Origin: Dichomitus squalens LYAD-421 SS1
Taxonomy: Eukaryota > Basidiomycota > Agaricomycetes > Polyporales > Polyporaceae
Length of the DNA: 64,000 bases
Direction: 5' to 3'
Assembly: GCF_000275845.1 (NCBI RefSeq)
Contig: NW_006766906.1
Location: forward strand, 64,484 to 128,483
Shown: positions 47,784 to 60,655 of the stretch, one piece after another
How positions within the stretch are numbered: position 1 is the first letter of the stretch
Layout of the letters: each line of letters begins with the position of its first letter
Notes under the pieces: generated by a model
The model's database searches: none
What the model was told of the DNA's origin: nothing
The model's input: the letters and a program-made list of their open reading frames with translations, nothing else
Program-made: the position numbers and the translations under genes

Positions 47784-50561
47784 CTACACGGCACTTGCTG
47801 CTCGAACCCTATCCAAAGCAGCAAACTCAGTCGTGAACTCCTCCATTGCATCCAATGTTTCACCAAGGTGCGCGAAACCAAGGCTCTCGCCACGGCTGAA
47901 CGCCAACGATTGCGCGGTGCGACAAGCATTCTTTATCTGTCGGCCGTTGATGTCGCGCTCCGCAATTTTCTGGACGAGCGCGTCGTCGAAGTCGGATACG
48001 CCCGCCTTGGTGAGGAACGAACGCCAGACCTGGACCTTGGCCGAGACGCTGAGCTCGGAGAAATTTAAGGCGACATGGATACGGGAGAGGAAGGCCTCGT
48101 CGAACGCGGTAATCCGATTCGTTGTGAGGAAAAGGATGCCACGGTAATACTCGACATGGCGCAAGCTGTAGACGTTGGTCAGACTTGAAAGTAGACAACG
48201 TACTGCAGAGAAGACGTACAAGACCGCAACCATGGCGTTGCGCTCCAAGTCGTGAAGAGAGCGACGTTCCAAGAAGACATCCGCCTTGAAGCCAATTTCA
48301 ACGTTCTGTAGGTGGCACCTAAGATGGAGACCAAGGACGCACCTCATCAATGAGCACGATTGCCTTCCAGCTCGTCGCGATGTCAAACACTCGCTCAAGA
48401 GCTCCGTCGAGATCGGCCGCTTTCGTTCCCAGATCACCACCGCCGACGACATACAGCGGAGCACGGACGTGTTCGCTGGTCGCCTCCGCTGATAGGGTCT
48501 TTCCGACACCAGGGGGACCAAAGAGGTTGATGATCAATCCTTGGCCCTTGCCTTGCACGAAATCGTCGAACCCGAGGTCGGCGTTATGCGCGTCGACTAG
48601 GGAGCGGAGAAGGTTCTTCCGATCCGCGGCGAGGACAAGTCCCTCGAACGCTTCCTCGTTCCAATTGATCGGTTGGACATACTCTACATTGAACTCAACT
48701 GCACAGTCATGGGTGAGCGCGGAGCGCTAGAAGAACGATGCGAAGGACGTACGCCAAACTTTGTCAGAGAGACTGAAGCCATAGAGAATAGGAGACGCGA
48801 GGATGTACTCCTCGTCTGTCAGAGGTGCTTCCTCTTCTTGATGTTTCGTACGGACGTCAAGCATAGGCACACCGTCGCTATGATCTATGGGACTGGTATA
48901 TGTCGCTAAATAGAGGGCCATCAGTAACAGGAAAGTGAGATTAATGACGGAACCCCGAATCATACACGTGTTGGGATCCCAGAAAAGTTGAGTCTGTTGC
49001 TCTTGCGCTGACTGTGCGATGTTTGCCTTGGGCATTTCATAGTTCGGATTCAGTCGGATGAAGTTGCCTATGCATTCTCCAGATCAGCATTCGTCCAGCG
49101 TGGGAAGTCACTCAACGAACCTCGATCAATCATGACACGAGAGTCGACCTTCAGCATATACGGTCAGTACGGAATCAATGCCACCCCAAACGCGGTACGC
49201 GAGACGCTCACATTGTACTTGAGTAACTTCTTACTGCCCCCGACGTTTGCGGTGAGAGCGGCCGTGCCCGTGTAAAGCATGTGGTGAATCCCCTTCAATG
49301 AAGCCCACTTCCGTCCACGCTCCAGAAGAAGTGCCTTCAGTCCTTCGGGATCTGAATGATACTGGATAGGATAGGCCTCGAGTGTGTTGATTTTCTCCGT
49401 CCCCTTGAACCCGAAGATGACGATCTTGCTCTGCACCCGGCCAAATGCACGGCCATTCAAGGCGGCCGCGCTCGAAGTGGTCTGGGTGTTGTCGTTAGCA
49501 GACACAGGAGCGCGCCCCTTTCGGGCCTGCGCCGTCCTCGCAGCTCTCAATTTAGCAAGACGGTCTCTAGTAGACGTGGGGGGCTGCTCGCTCCGACGGC
49601 CAGGGTGCGCCCCTTCTTCAGTCGAGTCGATGCTCTCGCACACGAGGCTGTACAGCGAACACATCGGAGTCACGATCTTCGTCGCGCTGAGGATCTGGAG
49701 CGCGCGCGGCTCCCCGGTGACGGGGCACTCGGTGATGATGGTCGTGCGCGGGACGAGGATGGCGTAGAGGAGGTCGAAGGTGATCTCTCCATGTGCGGTG
49801 AGGCTCGCGATGCGCGCGAGAGTGCCGCGGTAGTCCTTGCGCAGGTAATCGAGGAGGACACCCACTGCGCCGAACATGTGGTTCTCCTCGGGCGTGCGCG
49901 CCTTAGCGTGGAGGGCCTTCTCGTATTGCTCGAACCGGGGGAAGAATGCGATCAACAGTTGGGGGTCGAGCTGTGCGAGGGTAATAACGATAGTCAGATC
50001 AAGCGCAATCGTCTATCTCGCGAATATGTCCGAGAGTACCTCAAGCGGCTCGGCCGTCCACGACAGTCCTGGGACAGTGCCTATGACCTCCTTGCAGGCC
50101 TTCAGCAAGTACGGACTCTTGACGACGACCTGGAAAGTGATCTCTGCGCCCTCCAGCTGCTTATTGGGCTCAGGGATCTTGCGAACAACGACAAAGCAGA
50201 AATTCGCCCACGGATCGTTGTCACTGCCGTTGCCAACAGGACGCACTGCCTCCGCGACGATCCCAGAGCCGGTGTTCCTGTACTTCCAGGACTTCGACCA
50301 CGTGCTCCAGTAGTGGTCGACGCGCTTGATCTTCAAGCTCGCAGGTGCGACAGGCGCGGGCGGCACTGCGGTCGCCTCGGTCGTGGTCTGCGTATCGTTC
50401 ACGTCCTCCGAGGGTTGGTTAGAGTTTGCGTCGACATCTTTTTCAGAGGGCACTTCTGCCGTGGAGAGGCGGCGGGAGGAGCGAGTGGAGAAGTAGCGGC
50501 GCATAACAAGGTCGCGTGAGGGGGTGGTGCACCGAGTGGGAGGTGTCGTGCATGCAACCAC
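47784..50561 (-). CDS. AAA+ ATPase with fungal N-terminal domain (DUF7025 type)
   Basis: Eight exons: 50040-50561, 49212-49970, 49121-49148, 48966-49067, 48753-48905, 48343-48698, 48220-48284, 47784-48165; 788 residues. The N-terminal half (PTAWI-free; blocks GEITFDLLYAILVPRTTIIT, SKIVIFGFKGTEKINTLEAY, VDSRVMIDRGNFIRLNPNYE, LTDEEYILASPILYGFSLSD) is the domain that precedes AAA modules in many fungal proteins. The AAA module has Walker A GPPGVGKT, GGGDLGTKAADLDGALERVF, Walker B IVLIDEADVFLE across an intron, sensor-1 LFLTTNR and the arginine-finger region AFLSRIH. A second in-frame Met at 50,504 begins MRRYFSTRSSRRL, like a mitochondrial presequence. The 60-base fourth intron is a multiple of three with no stop (see findings). 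Partner and substrate are unknown. Confidence 0.9.
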
Positions 50562-52613
50562 GCTTGACTTGACTTATGTATCGTTGTGCTGCAAAAGGCT
50601 GTCCTGTATCAACTCAGAAGCATCGAAAAGGGTGCGGAGTTGGCCACAGCCTCACCATGACTAGGATCGCTGTCCTAGGGTTTAGCACCTCCACATTGGA
50701 CACAGCTATGGCACGGGTAGCGCCTCACGGTACGCGATGGGGATTCCCGTGCTGCCGTGATACCTGTGCTGTCCAGGTTCTCACTCGAGCAGATCCCCGC
50801 ACCTGCCTGGCTGAGTGAAGAAGCATATGTCGACCCGTCAGCGTTGCTCGGGCGACCATGTCAACCCGACTCAAGTTGCCTTTCCAATCCAAGAGACGCC
50901 GATTCCATCAGGGACAATTCACCACGTAAGTACGTACAGTACTGCGTTTGCTGATGCCGCCGTCTGTTCCCCGGAACCTATACACCGCCCGAAAGGGAGT
51001 CAATGTCAACGGGTTCAAGGCGGGGAGCCATTTGTCCGCCACGTACCTTGCCTCTAGACTTGTCCACGTGCGAGGGCCGTTGTTCATGGGCGCCGATCGG
51101 ACAAAAGCAGAACCTGGGGAGACACTATGTCGCAACGACCATGTCGGATGTTCTGCTGGGGACGGCGGTCAGACCTTTCTCTGTCTCAAAAAATGTTAGC
51201 ACCGTATGACGTGCGTGGACGTATCGAGTCCGTGCTGCAGCTCACTTCAGGAGCTCTTGCGTCATGTCCAGACGACCAGGAAGATGACTGGAGTAGAAGG
51301 CGGCATGAATGAGCAAAATGCTGCATGTGTCGTGAGGCATACTCGATGAAGTTGGGAAGGATGGAACGTACAGGCGCCTGTGTCTATCGAAGCGAGCTCG
51401 TTCGCTTCAGCACCGTATACGCACTATGCAACATCTCCCGCTCTTACCTCGTACATTTCTATATCTCAGCTTCAGGCTCCGGAGCCAGATCTAGTACTCC
51501 TCAGCCAGGACAGTCTGCAGGTAAATCAGTTCTAGTCCTCGTATGCTTCCAATTGCCGTGCAACTGGCGCAATAGCTGCTCGAGAACACTACCAGAGGGC
51601 GATCGAGGCGAGGCGTTTTACGTGGGCGGTTGCTCATTGACATGCATCATTGTATCTCCTGTCCTTCCCCGTGACCTCTTGGCTCCAGCGAAGCGCAGAA
51701 GACCGACCGTATGACTGCGATTCATGACGGACCTTCTACTCAATTACGCACCCCCGGGAGTTCGGAAGACGCTCTCTACGTCTGCGTCATGACTCCCGAC
51801 TCGCAGACGGGCACGGATCTCAGGCGCAAGGAAGGTACGAGATCCGTACGGTCTTGTTGGTGACCGGTCATGAGCAAAATATACGCATTCTCTTTCCCCT
51901 CTATCTCCAGAGTTAACAGCCCCCTGGAGGCACAGTGGAGCATCTCTATTATGCATATGTGCATTGTCGGGCATATTGATGCACCTCCCCATGATGATGA
52001 GTTTCCCCAGACAGCAGATGATAAGAGCGTGGCCCGAATATTGCGATAGAGTTCCCGCGAACGCTCATCTAGACATCGCACGGGTCAATCTGACGCGTCG
52101 GTCTCTCCCACGGAGGCCAACGGTGGAATCACGAGTGCATTCTCGAGGCTCGTAGTGGGGGCCATACCGAGCCTGACCTTGTTCTTTACTCACCGATAAT
52201 AGATCAATGTAGTCCGGACGCTGGCTGTTCCTCGACCGTCTCCCACTGACGCCCCATCTATAGGATCGATTGACACGTGTAGTCCACGCAAGACAGGCGG
52301 CACGGAAAACACGCCTCTGCAACGCCTAAACAGTCACCACACCATATCGCGGCCTAGGTTCGCACAAAGAAGCGGCCGATCTCTGTCTCTCTCTTCATCT
52401 ACAAGTTCGCGATGGCCACGCCATGCCTCTCCTCCGCTGCTCATGCCTTCACCCGCTCCCTTCCCTCCTCCCTTTAGCTCACCGTCTGCTAGCCATCACC
52501 CAGTAAATGCCCCGAATTGTGGACGAGGACGGCCGGTATGTACGTCTCAATTATGTCGTCCGAGTGGTCATTCACCGTTACCCTGCCGCAGCCGCGAATT
52601 CCCCTTTCCCCCT
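50562..52613. other. intergenic
   Basis: About 2 kb without a supported gene. The last 180 bases (from about 52,430) are C-rich and open in the frame of the next gene, so a longer N-terminus or a leader intron there is possible. Other open frames are short and featureless. Confidence 0.4.
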
Positions 52614-55233
52614 ATGGACTCGCCGAGGACGTCGTCCTCAGGCGGCAGCAGCCTGCAGCCGAGCTCTGCAAGCAGCCGTTCGAAGTCCCTCCGCTCCCCG
52701 TCTACCTCCTTCACCTCTCACCCGCCCCCGCGTGTCCGCGCCGAGCGCGACAGCAGGCAGGACACCCTCTCCGACCTGCACCAGAAGCTGCTCGCGCACA
52801 TCGCCCCGCGCGAGCAGCCTGGCTCGCGGAGCCTCCGCACCGCGCTCGCGATCACGACGGAACGCCTGGAGAGCGAGACGCGCCGTGCCGACGATGCGGA
52901 GCGCCGCGTGCTCGAGGTCTTGCGCAAGTTGCGTGCGGCCCACGAGGCGACGATGCTCGCCCAGGCCGAGGCGTCCCGGGCGAAGGAGGAGCTGACGCTG
53001 TACAAGTTCCGCCTGGACGAGGCGCAGCGCGAGATATTGCGTGCGCAGGAGGCCGTGAACGATCTCGAACAAGCGAAGCTTGAGGCTGAGTCGGACGCGG
53101 CTCGTGCTCGGTCCACTGCCCGTCGGTATCGCGAGCAGCAGCTCATTGCGCGCGCACGGGAAGAAGGCAGGCAGGAGGGCCTACAAGAGGGCTATTCTAG
53201 AGGAACGACCATAGGATACGAAGAGGCTGCGGTTGCTGATCGGCCTAGGGAGAGGCGGTACGCCGCTCCAACCGTAGAGGATGTGCCGGAGGAGGAGGAA
53301 GATGAGGAGGAGCCTCGCATGCAGAGGTACCGTGCTGGAACGCCTGGACCTGCTGAGATTCTTGTCAGGACGCCAGTTCCTGAGTTTCGCAACCGAACAC
53401 CAGGGCCATTCATTATCCCGTCGGGGAGAGTGACGCCGCCGCAGCCGCAGCCACGGCGACCTCCATCCCGGTTAGTTTTGAAAAATGCTACAAATTTTTC
53501 CACAACTAATACCTGGTCATCAGACTGAGCGCGTCGAGAGCTAGCGAGCGCACTCACGTACCCGATACTGCACACCATGCCCCTATACTTCCAGTACCAA
53601 CAATGGCGACACCGCTCAACCTCCCTTCTCCTTCACACTCCCGTGCCCAGACACCTACAGGGATGCCGATAGCGCATCCAGCCCCGCGCTCGCTCGACAG
53701 CGGTAGCATACCTCCCCCGAGACCTATACGGGAACGCACCCCCTCTCCTACGCATCCACCCGTAGAACTGCCACCAGATGGGTGGATTCCGTATGCTTCC
53801 GGTCCCAACGAAGACATTTTCCTCCCACCTCCTCATGAGCTGTCCAGGCCGCTTTCCTCGGTGGCGGAATCCCCTACCCCACCGCCGCCTCCTGTCCTCC
53901 ATCGCGCGGAACCAGCCCAGCCGTATGCCAGCACATCTACCGCGCCGCCACCACCACCCCAGATCGTCTCGCGGGGTTATCCAAATGTCCCTCCCGAAGG
54001 CATCCCGGTCACTCGTTCGAACGGCAGCAAACCCATGTCCCCGCAGTCGAAGGCGTCCACGACAATCTCGCAATTCGACCTGACCAGTAGGGCGCCTTCC
54101 AGGACGAAGCCACGCGTCTCGACGTGGAGTCGAGCACCTAGAGAGGACGTACGTCGCCCTCCTCGATATCTGTATCGTGAGTCCTGACTCTGAGGTGACG
54201 TTGGGGGAGAAGCGACAGGTAATGTCTCCGAGGGGGCCACGCCCGCGTGAGGACCTCCCTGCTCCTGTACGTCCTCCTTCACGGCAGGACAGCAGGGGCT
54301 CTGATCGCTCGGAGCGTTCGGAACGCGAGAGAAGCAAATCCTCTATGAACCCGTTAGAGAAGCTGTTCAAGAAGCGGTACCGAGACAAGTCGTACAAAGA
54401 GTCACCGCCTATGCCTCATCCTGTGGTTCCCGACATTATTGTTGAGTCACCTGTGAGTACATGATCAGGTACTTCTGACATACATGCACGCTGATGGTTT
54501 CCGTTCTCAGTCCACGCCCTCCACCAATCGTTCGTCTATAAGAACCACAGCTACACACCCAGCATTCCTGAGTCCAGAGCTTGCTCCGCAATCGTTAGCT
54601 CCGTTAGCTCCTCAGGATCCCAATATTATCGTCATGCGCACGGAGATACCGGGCTATCATCCATCGATCCCCATCGACCAGCAATACGTTCCTCCACGGC
54701 CGGAGTCCGTCTCCCAAGAAGCCGTTATTCCTCCCCCAGGCGACCAGTTCCCGCCCGGATTCGTTCCGATGACCCCGCCGATGCCCACGGATCCCATCCC
54801 TGTCCCTTCCAACACCCCCGTCCCCGTCCCGCCGCCAACAAACCCGATTCCGGTGCCTGCAAACACGCCGGTTCCGATCCCCCCACCGAGCAACCCGGTT
54901 CTTGTTCCGTACAGAGAGGCAACCCCTGTGCGGGTCGCATACGATGCACCGCTGCCCGTCCCGCAGAACGAGGCCCTGTCTGTTGCGCAGCGCAGTCGCA
55001 CCGAGAGTCCGCGGCGGGCGCGGTACGACGAGGCGCCTATACCCGCTGGCGTGGTATACCCCGAGCCGCCCTCGCGGCGGTCGGGGACGCCCTCGTCGTC
55101 GCTCAGCCCGAAGTCGCGGAGGGGCAGGCCGGACGTGAGGAGCCCGGGGGCGAACTTGTCGCCGCTGCCCATCCATTTCCAGTTCTTCGCGCCGCTGAAG
55201 TCGGACACGACGTCGGAGTCGCTACGGCTCTGA
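52614..55233 (+). CDS. coiled-coil, proline-rich protein of unknown function
   Basis: Four exons: 52614-53470, 53524-54148, 54195-54452, 54511-55233; 820 residues from the chosen Met (MDSPRTSSSGGSS). A longer frame reaches an ATG at 52,443, but that part is low-complexity and overlaps likely leader sequence. Residues about 35-215 form a continuous charged coiled coil (TERLESETRRADDAERRVLE, EELTLYKFRLDEAQREIL). The rest is disordered and Pro-rich, with an acidic patch (PEEEEDEEEP), a basic stretch ending in LEKLFKKRYRDKSY, and a 17-residue Pro/Val repeat around 54,790-54,910. A conserved-looking C-terminal tag, LSPLPIHFQFFAPLKSD, closes it. Such proteins are usually scaffold or cytoskeletal components; I cannot name the family. 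The third intron is only 46 bases. Confidence 0.8.
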
Positions 55234-56316
55234 GATTCGACCCTTGGGCGGACGCTTCATCGCTTAATGGCAGCTCTGGTCGGATCGCCGGACCGGGCTT
55301 ATTTTTATCGCTTTCATTGCCGTGTATAGTAGATAGTGTTGTACTAGTAGCCATCATCCCTTGTACCTTCAACACAGCACAGATCTGTCTTGTACATATA
55401 GTACAGTAAGAGGTTTGTTCGCCTCTACTAAGTGCCAGGTGTTTCCCACCAAGTCCTCGTGATTTCTAAAGAAGCACAGTCTGACTCTTGGCCCTTTCGC
55501 GTTGCACGCCATATGTTCCCGGGTCGCATCATCTCCCCGCAAGGAATGAGTGCCGTCTCGTTCTGGTTCGGAGGACAGAATTGCATGCGCAACGGCCGCA
55601 TGCTCCTCGTCGCCGCGACAGCGATGAACTCATCGGCACGAGGCCTTGCTTCCTGATTTGGTGCTGCTGTAAGTTGCCACTCATCAGGTGATGCAAGGGA
55701 CCTCCATGACCGCCATGCTGCACGACAACTGCGTTTCGTTTTCTTTCTTCAGTTGCACTGAGCGACCGCTTGTTCAGGCCTTTTGAGACCTCTACCTGGG
55801 GACGTTGCACCGGATACTGCGCTTCAGAATCGCACTCCACTCGCGAACGTTGAGCAGTGCACCCAGCTCTCCGACCGCCCCGAGGAAGTCAGCAGGCACG
55901 TTCGTCGACGTCAGCTTCTGATGGTACTCGAACTGAGCAAGATTGCGTACGGCTTCTTCTCGACACTCGCCGCGCAGGTCCTCACGAGGCCTGGAAACAT
56001 CACAGAGAGAGCAGGTGCGTCGCTCAAATCGATGCGTGGTATGGTCACTGCGTCTTCTTCGATTTCTTGGTGTGTCATGTGGAATTTGAATCACGGCAGT
56101 GCATACGATGAATAGTCCCGCGCGGGACGACCATTGCATGCGTGCCCCATGGCTTCCAAGAGGTGATGTTTGGCCAGCCTTGAGCCGTGCCACGGGAAAG
56201 GGTAGCCGACAGATCAGAATACGGCATATGTACCTGGGTACTCTGGAGTGTATAAAGCCCAGGTCGGGTGCCCAAGGATAACTCGACGGACGTAAGGTCG
56301 CACCAGCCTCTTTGTC
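55234..56316. other. intergenic
   Basis: Spacer between two plus-strand genes, with no supported gene. Overlapping long frames of both strands at 55,783-56,646 do not carry a domain. Confidence 0.45.
56251..56257 (+). promoter_or_regulatory. TATA box of the secreted EEP gene
   Basis: TATAAAG lies 60 bases upstream of the ATG at 56,317, well placed for a core promoter. Confidence 0.55.
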
Positions 56317-57638
56317 ATGCTGTCCTTCGAACCTCTGCTTGGTCTCCTGTCCCTGTTGCTGACCCTTGGTGTTCAAGGTGTCGCTGCCATGCGTGTCTCC
56401 ACATACAACCTGCGCTACGATTCCATGCCTGACAACATCACCGTGGCGCAAACGCTCAGCGCGCTCCCGGATCCCTTGACGCCACCGACATACTACGGTG
56501 CGAAGGGGGAACAGCCCTGGAGTACGAGGCGGGTGAAGGTGTATGAGCATCTCAACAGCGCAGGCGTCGTGCTTGCTGGTGAGTCGTTCCCCATGTCGCG
56601 CGTGACCGCACTTCTCGATATTAACTGCCATCGTACAGGCTTCCAAGAAGCATTGGTGCGGCAGGTGGATGATCTCGCGACGCTCTTCGGTGATGAATGG
56701 AGTTGGGTACGTTCTTGACCAAGAATAACTCTCGGATGATTTGACCTCATAGCGTCCAGGTTGGTGTTGGACGTGACGATGGTGTGGCTGCCGGAGAATT
56801 CAGCCCCATCTTCTACAAGAAGTAAGTCGCGCGTTTGTCGGACGAGCACCAAAATATCCTGACGGCCCGCCCACGTTCTTCAGGTCCGACATCGAGCTCA
56901 TATCCAACGATTCCTTCTGGCTTTCGTAAGTATCTTCCGTGGAAGGGTCACGGAATTAGCATCCTTACACCAAGTGCTATTTGAGGAACACGCCATTCGA
57001 GCCCTCTAAGTACCCCAATGCAGGGTCATTCAGGATCTGCACGGCTACCCACCTGCTCCTAAAGACTGGCCCCTCCGGCCCGGTCCGCTTCACGTACCTG
57101 AACACCCATCTGGACGACCAATCCGACGACGAGCGCCGCCTCGCCGCCTCTCTCCTGCTCGTACGCGCACGCTACGAGGCGTACACGACTAAGGGTCCGG
57201 TGATCATCACCGGGGACTTCAACAGCCCGTCGACGGGCACGGACTCGGGGGCGTATCAGATTATCACTGGGCAAATCCCTCCTGAGCCAGTAAACGCGAC
57301 CTTTGCTGCCAAGTACGCCGTCCCGAACGGGACACTCTCAGACTTCACGATGCTTGACTTGAAGGCGGAGGTTCCGCGCGAATACGTGTCTGGGGAGTTC
57401 GCGACCTACACTGGTTTCGGCGCCCCTGGCGACGCAACGGACTTCACGCGCATCGACTTCGTGTATGGTGGGAGTAATGGGAAGTGGTAAGTCCTTCTGA
57501 GTCATCCTTTGTGATGTTTATATTAGCTAACGCGATCGCAGGACCGCGACTGGATATCACGTCGGAACGTCCCTGACGGACGATGGAGTCCTTGCAAGTG
57601 ACCATCGTCCTGTCTTCGCTGATATCACGTTACACTAG
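56317..57638 (+). CDS. secreted endonuclease/exonuclease/phosphatase family protein
   Basis: Six exons: 56317-56578, 56639-56706, 56760-56821, 56884-56925, 56986-57486, 57542-57638; 343 residues. A signal peptide (LLGLLSLLLTLGVQGVAA) is followed by a complete EEP fold: Asn in STYNLRYD, the metal-binding Glu in GFQEALV, His in YLNTHLDD, the Asp-Asn pair in ITGDFNSPSTG, and the Asp-His pair in ASDHRPVF. The block FWLSNTPFEPSKYPNAGS is typical of the fungal/bacterial secreted subgroup. Activity could be nuclease, phosphatase or phosphodiesterase; this group is not well assigned, so I do not choose. All catalytic residues are in place, so the enzyme should be active outside the cell. Confidence 0.9.
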
Positions 57639-58413
57639 ACGAACGACCCCGACGGCATGCAGGAAATCATTCACTGGATTGCACAACCATCTTGCTAGCG
57701 GGCCTGTTGTATCGTATCGACATCATGTAGGACATACGGAGAATGTATATTCTCGCACTTCTGAATATTCGTACAATCTATGGAACCCAGTGGCTTGATA
57801 GGCTGCTGAAAGTCTTGCATTTCAGTATTCTCGGGACCTCCATCCGAATAAGTTCGGTCGGTGTTGCTCATGCGCGTACGTGCCATGACCGTCGACTGAC
57901 CTCAAGAAAATTGTACGACTGAAATGCTGCAGCTACATGTACGAAGCTTTGCATCTCTCGCTCTGTGGTCAAACGCTCGCAAACGGGCATCGAGCCTGCC
58001 GTAACTCTTCAGAAGGGTATTCAACTCGAAGTCGCACGCAGGCACTTAGCGCTGTCACTGAATCGTATCTGATCAGCGTGCAGCCCATGCTGCAACGATC
58101 CCGAATCATCACGCCTCCAGCTGCCCGACCGGGGCCTTGCGGCTCCGCTGATGCAGCGATTGACCACAGGGAACCCGATCCACGCGCTAGCCTTGTGTCA
58201 GTAGATAGCTGACGACTATTGAGGGTTACATTGTGCATAATCTGTATTGTTATCGAATGCAATACCTGAATAACAAACAAGTGTAAGCTTTGTTATAAAC
58301 GAAGTTGATCGATGCATTCCAGGTCCGGGCAGCCGACTCGCCTCGCTATATGAAGCGTCCTCTCCTTCTGCTCATGCATCCAGCACCCCACTGAGCTTAC
58401 ATTGCTCCTCAAT
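57639..58413. other. intergenic
   Basis: About 0.8 kb with no supported gene between two plus-strand genes. Confidence 0.5.
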
Positions 58414-59476
58414 ATGCTGTTCTATCTGCTTTTCAGAATAATCAGGTGTGTTTCTGAGCGAGCATGGATTCCGCTCAGGGGCTGAAAGGGCCCCAGCGCG
58501 ACCGCAGCCTTCCTCTATCCTGGTTATGCGTCGTACAAGACATTGTCGCAACGACCTGCAAACGAAGCCGACCTCGAACGATGGTTGATGTACTGGAGTG
58601 TACTGGGGTGCATCGTCGCGGTGGAGTCTGTCGCTGAGTGGCTCGTCTCATGGTGCGCGACTACCTCGTGTACTCGCCGCTGCTTACTCATTTGCCCGTA
58701 CTTTTAGGTTGCCGTTCTACTACTTCTTCAAGACCATATTTTTGCTCTACCTTGCCCTACCTCAGACCTCCGGGTCCGCATGGCTCTACCAGACTCAACT
58801 CCGCCCCTTCTTCTCGGCGCACGAGAACCAAATCGACACCGCGCTCGCGCAGGCTAAGGTGTACCTCTATACCTCTATCCAACGCCTCCTCCGCCGCGGC
58901 TGGGAGCAAGTCTCGGGCGCGGTCTCTCAAGGTCCAAATCAACCCGCAGGTTCTTCCTTGCTGGAAGAAGATGCCGCATCGCACACCGGCGCACCCCCCA
59001 GCACCCACGACCCCGTCTCCGGGCCCGCACAGCTTGTCGCCGGACTCTGGAGCACCTACGGCCCCAGCCTCCTCGCGTCCGGTGCCGCGCTCATCACTCA
59101 GGCCCAAGCATCCGCAGCTCAGGCTGCAGCAAACGCGAACGCCAGTGCTCAAGCTAGCCGGAGCTACCGGAGCCGCGGCAGTGCTGAGGACCGCCGTAGG
59201 CAGCTCGAGGCGGAGCTCGCGTCGCTCGGGGAGGAGCCTGCGGGCTACGACGTCTCCTCGGCGACGTCAAGTCCGGCGTTCGTGGCCGTGCAGATGCCTG
59301 CTCCGGATAACGGCTCGGGCAGCAAGTCTGCGTTCGAAGAGGTCGATGTCCCGAGCGACGTGGAGCCGGAGGGGGGACACCCCGTCTCGCCACGCCCGGA
59401 CCAGAAGAGGACGAGTTGGTTCGGCTGGGGTGGCGCGAGCGCAGGGTCGGGATACGAGCGAGTGAAGGACGAGTGA
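58414..59476 (+). CDS. REEP/TB2-DP1-HVA22 ER membrane-shaping protein
   Basis: Three exons: 58414-58445, 58497-58652, 58708-59476; 318 residues. The TB2/DP1/HVA22 domain fills the first about 110 residues: a short hydrophobic N-terminus (MLFYLLFRIIS), FLYPGYASYKTLSQRP, WLMYWSVLG, a hairpin reaching EWLVSWLPFYYFFKTIFLLY, then LPQTSGSAWLYQTQLRPFFS and an amphipathic ENQIDTALAQAK. The short N-terminus resembles the REEP1-4 branch more than Yop1/REEP5. The C-terminal 200 residues are disordered, Ala/Ser/Pro-rich and end GYERVKDE. REEP proteins curve ER tubules and, in some branches, bind microtubules. The first exon is tiny (ten codons) and was chosen because it completes the expected start. Confidence 0.9.
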
Positions 59477-60655
59477 ATGGTTTCGAAGCGCGGGCGGCTT
59501 CAAACGACTTCAATTCGATGACTTTCGTCAGGACGGCATGTATGGCAGCCACATTGCAATACGTAACGTTCTTACCTCTCTTTCCTGGTCATCTAACGGA
59601 TGTATATTATCGGACCTCGTCATAGAGCGCGATTTGCACTTTCTCGAATGCACAGGATCCGCATTCTACCTGCCTTCAGTACCCTCTTGCGAGAGCTCGT
59701 GTGACCTATCAGCGGCTTTTATGTTGCGACACGCGGTGTCTTCGGTCAACTGTCGATGTCCAGATCGCTCGTCACCTCGTGAGCATTACATCGGCACTAC
59801 CCCCGAAAGCCCGCTTTGCTCGTTGTCGTCCTTATACTACCACTGTCAACCATCGTACAACCCCTTCTCCGCCTGACGCATCGACCATGGGTTCGACGGT
59901 CTGGTTCTTATCCTACTCTATCCCACCCGGTGAGTAACGGAGCGCTAGCTACTCCGTACGTGTCTCGCTGGTTTCATTTCTCTGGCACTCCTCTGCCAGC
60001 GCTCAACGACTTCCAAAACGGCAACTGTGTCTCAGAGGGATTGAAAGCCATGGAAATTGTAGTGGGAGACAGAGCGGTAACACATGAGCGGCGAAGACCT
60101 TTACCACGACCCTCGGGTTAGACTTTGCGTCGCATTTGACTTATTTCGTGCGTGCCGACGTGGCCAGCGATGCCGGATAGGTTGTTCGGGAAAGACTGAA
60201 GGGAAGACCCTAAGCGCGAGTGGACCTATACGAAGGAATCCTGGTGGCAGACTGGAGAGAGGTGGGGACTCATGAACTCGACCAGTCAGGATGTCCTCGG
60301 AACTTCCCCACAGCTTAAGTTCTATTTTGTCGATGTTCTATATGTCGATTAGTTACAACCGCCAATACGACATCCGGCTGCCTGTGCGTGTGTCCACGTT
60401 ATTTTCACAGAAAGGGGTATCTCGTAGAGTATAGAGACATCATACCACGGCTGGATCCTGACGCAATCACATCAGCACAATTCTAACTTCATACCGCACA
60501 CAGGCACTGGAACGTATCCATTCATTTATGCCCGTGGCACTCCTATTATGGACATTATACGTTCCACTGTCCACACGAGGCCCCACTGGCCGCTACCACA
60601 ACGCCAGTCAGTCTGATGTCCAACAAACACTGCTTGAGGATTGTACACACCAACA
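59477..60655. other. intergenic, convergent 3' ends
   Basis: About 1.2 kb between the REEP gene (+) and the first ferritin-like gene (-), with no supported gene. Short frames only. Confidence 0.5.

Noticed and set aside
49356..50519. A plus-strand open frame of 387 codons
   Set aside because: It is exactly antisense to the AAA ATPase gene, has no domain, and the opposite strand gives a complete spliced protein with family motifs.
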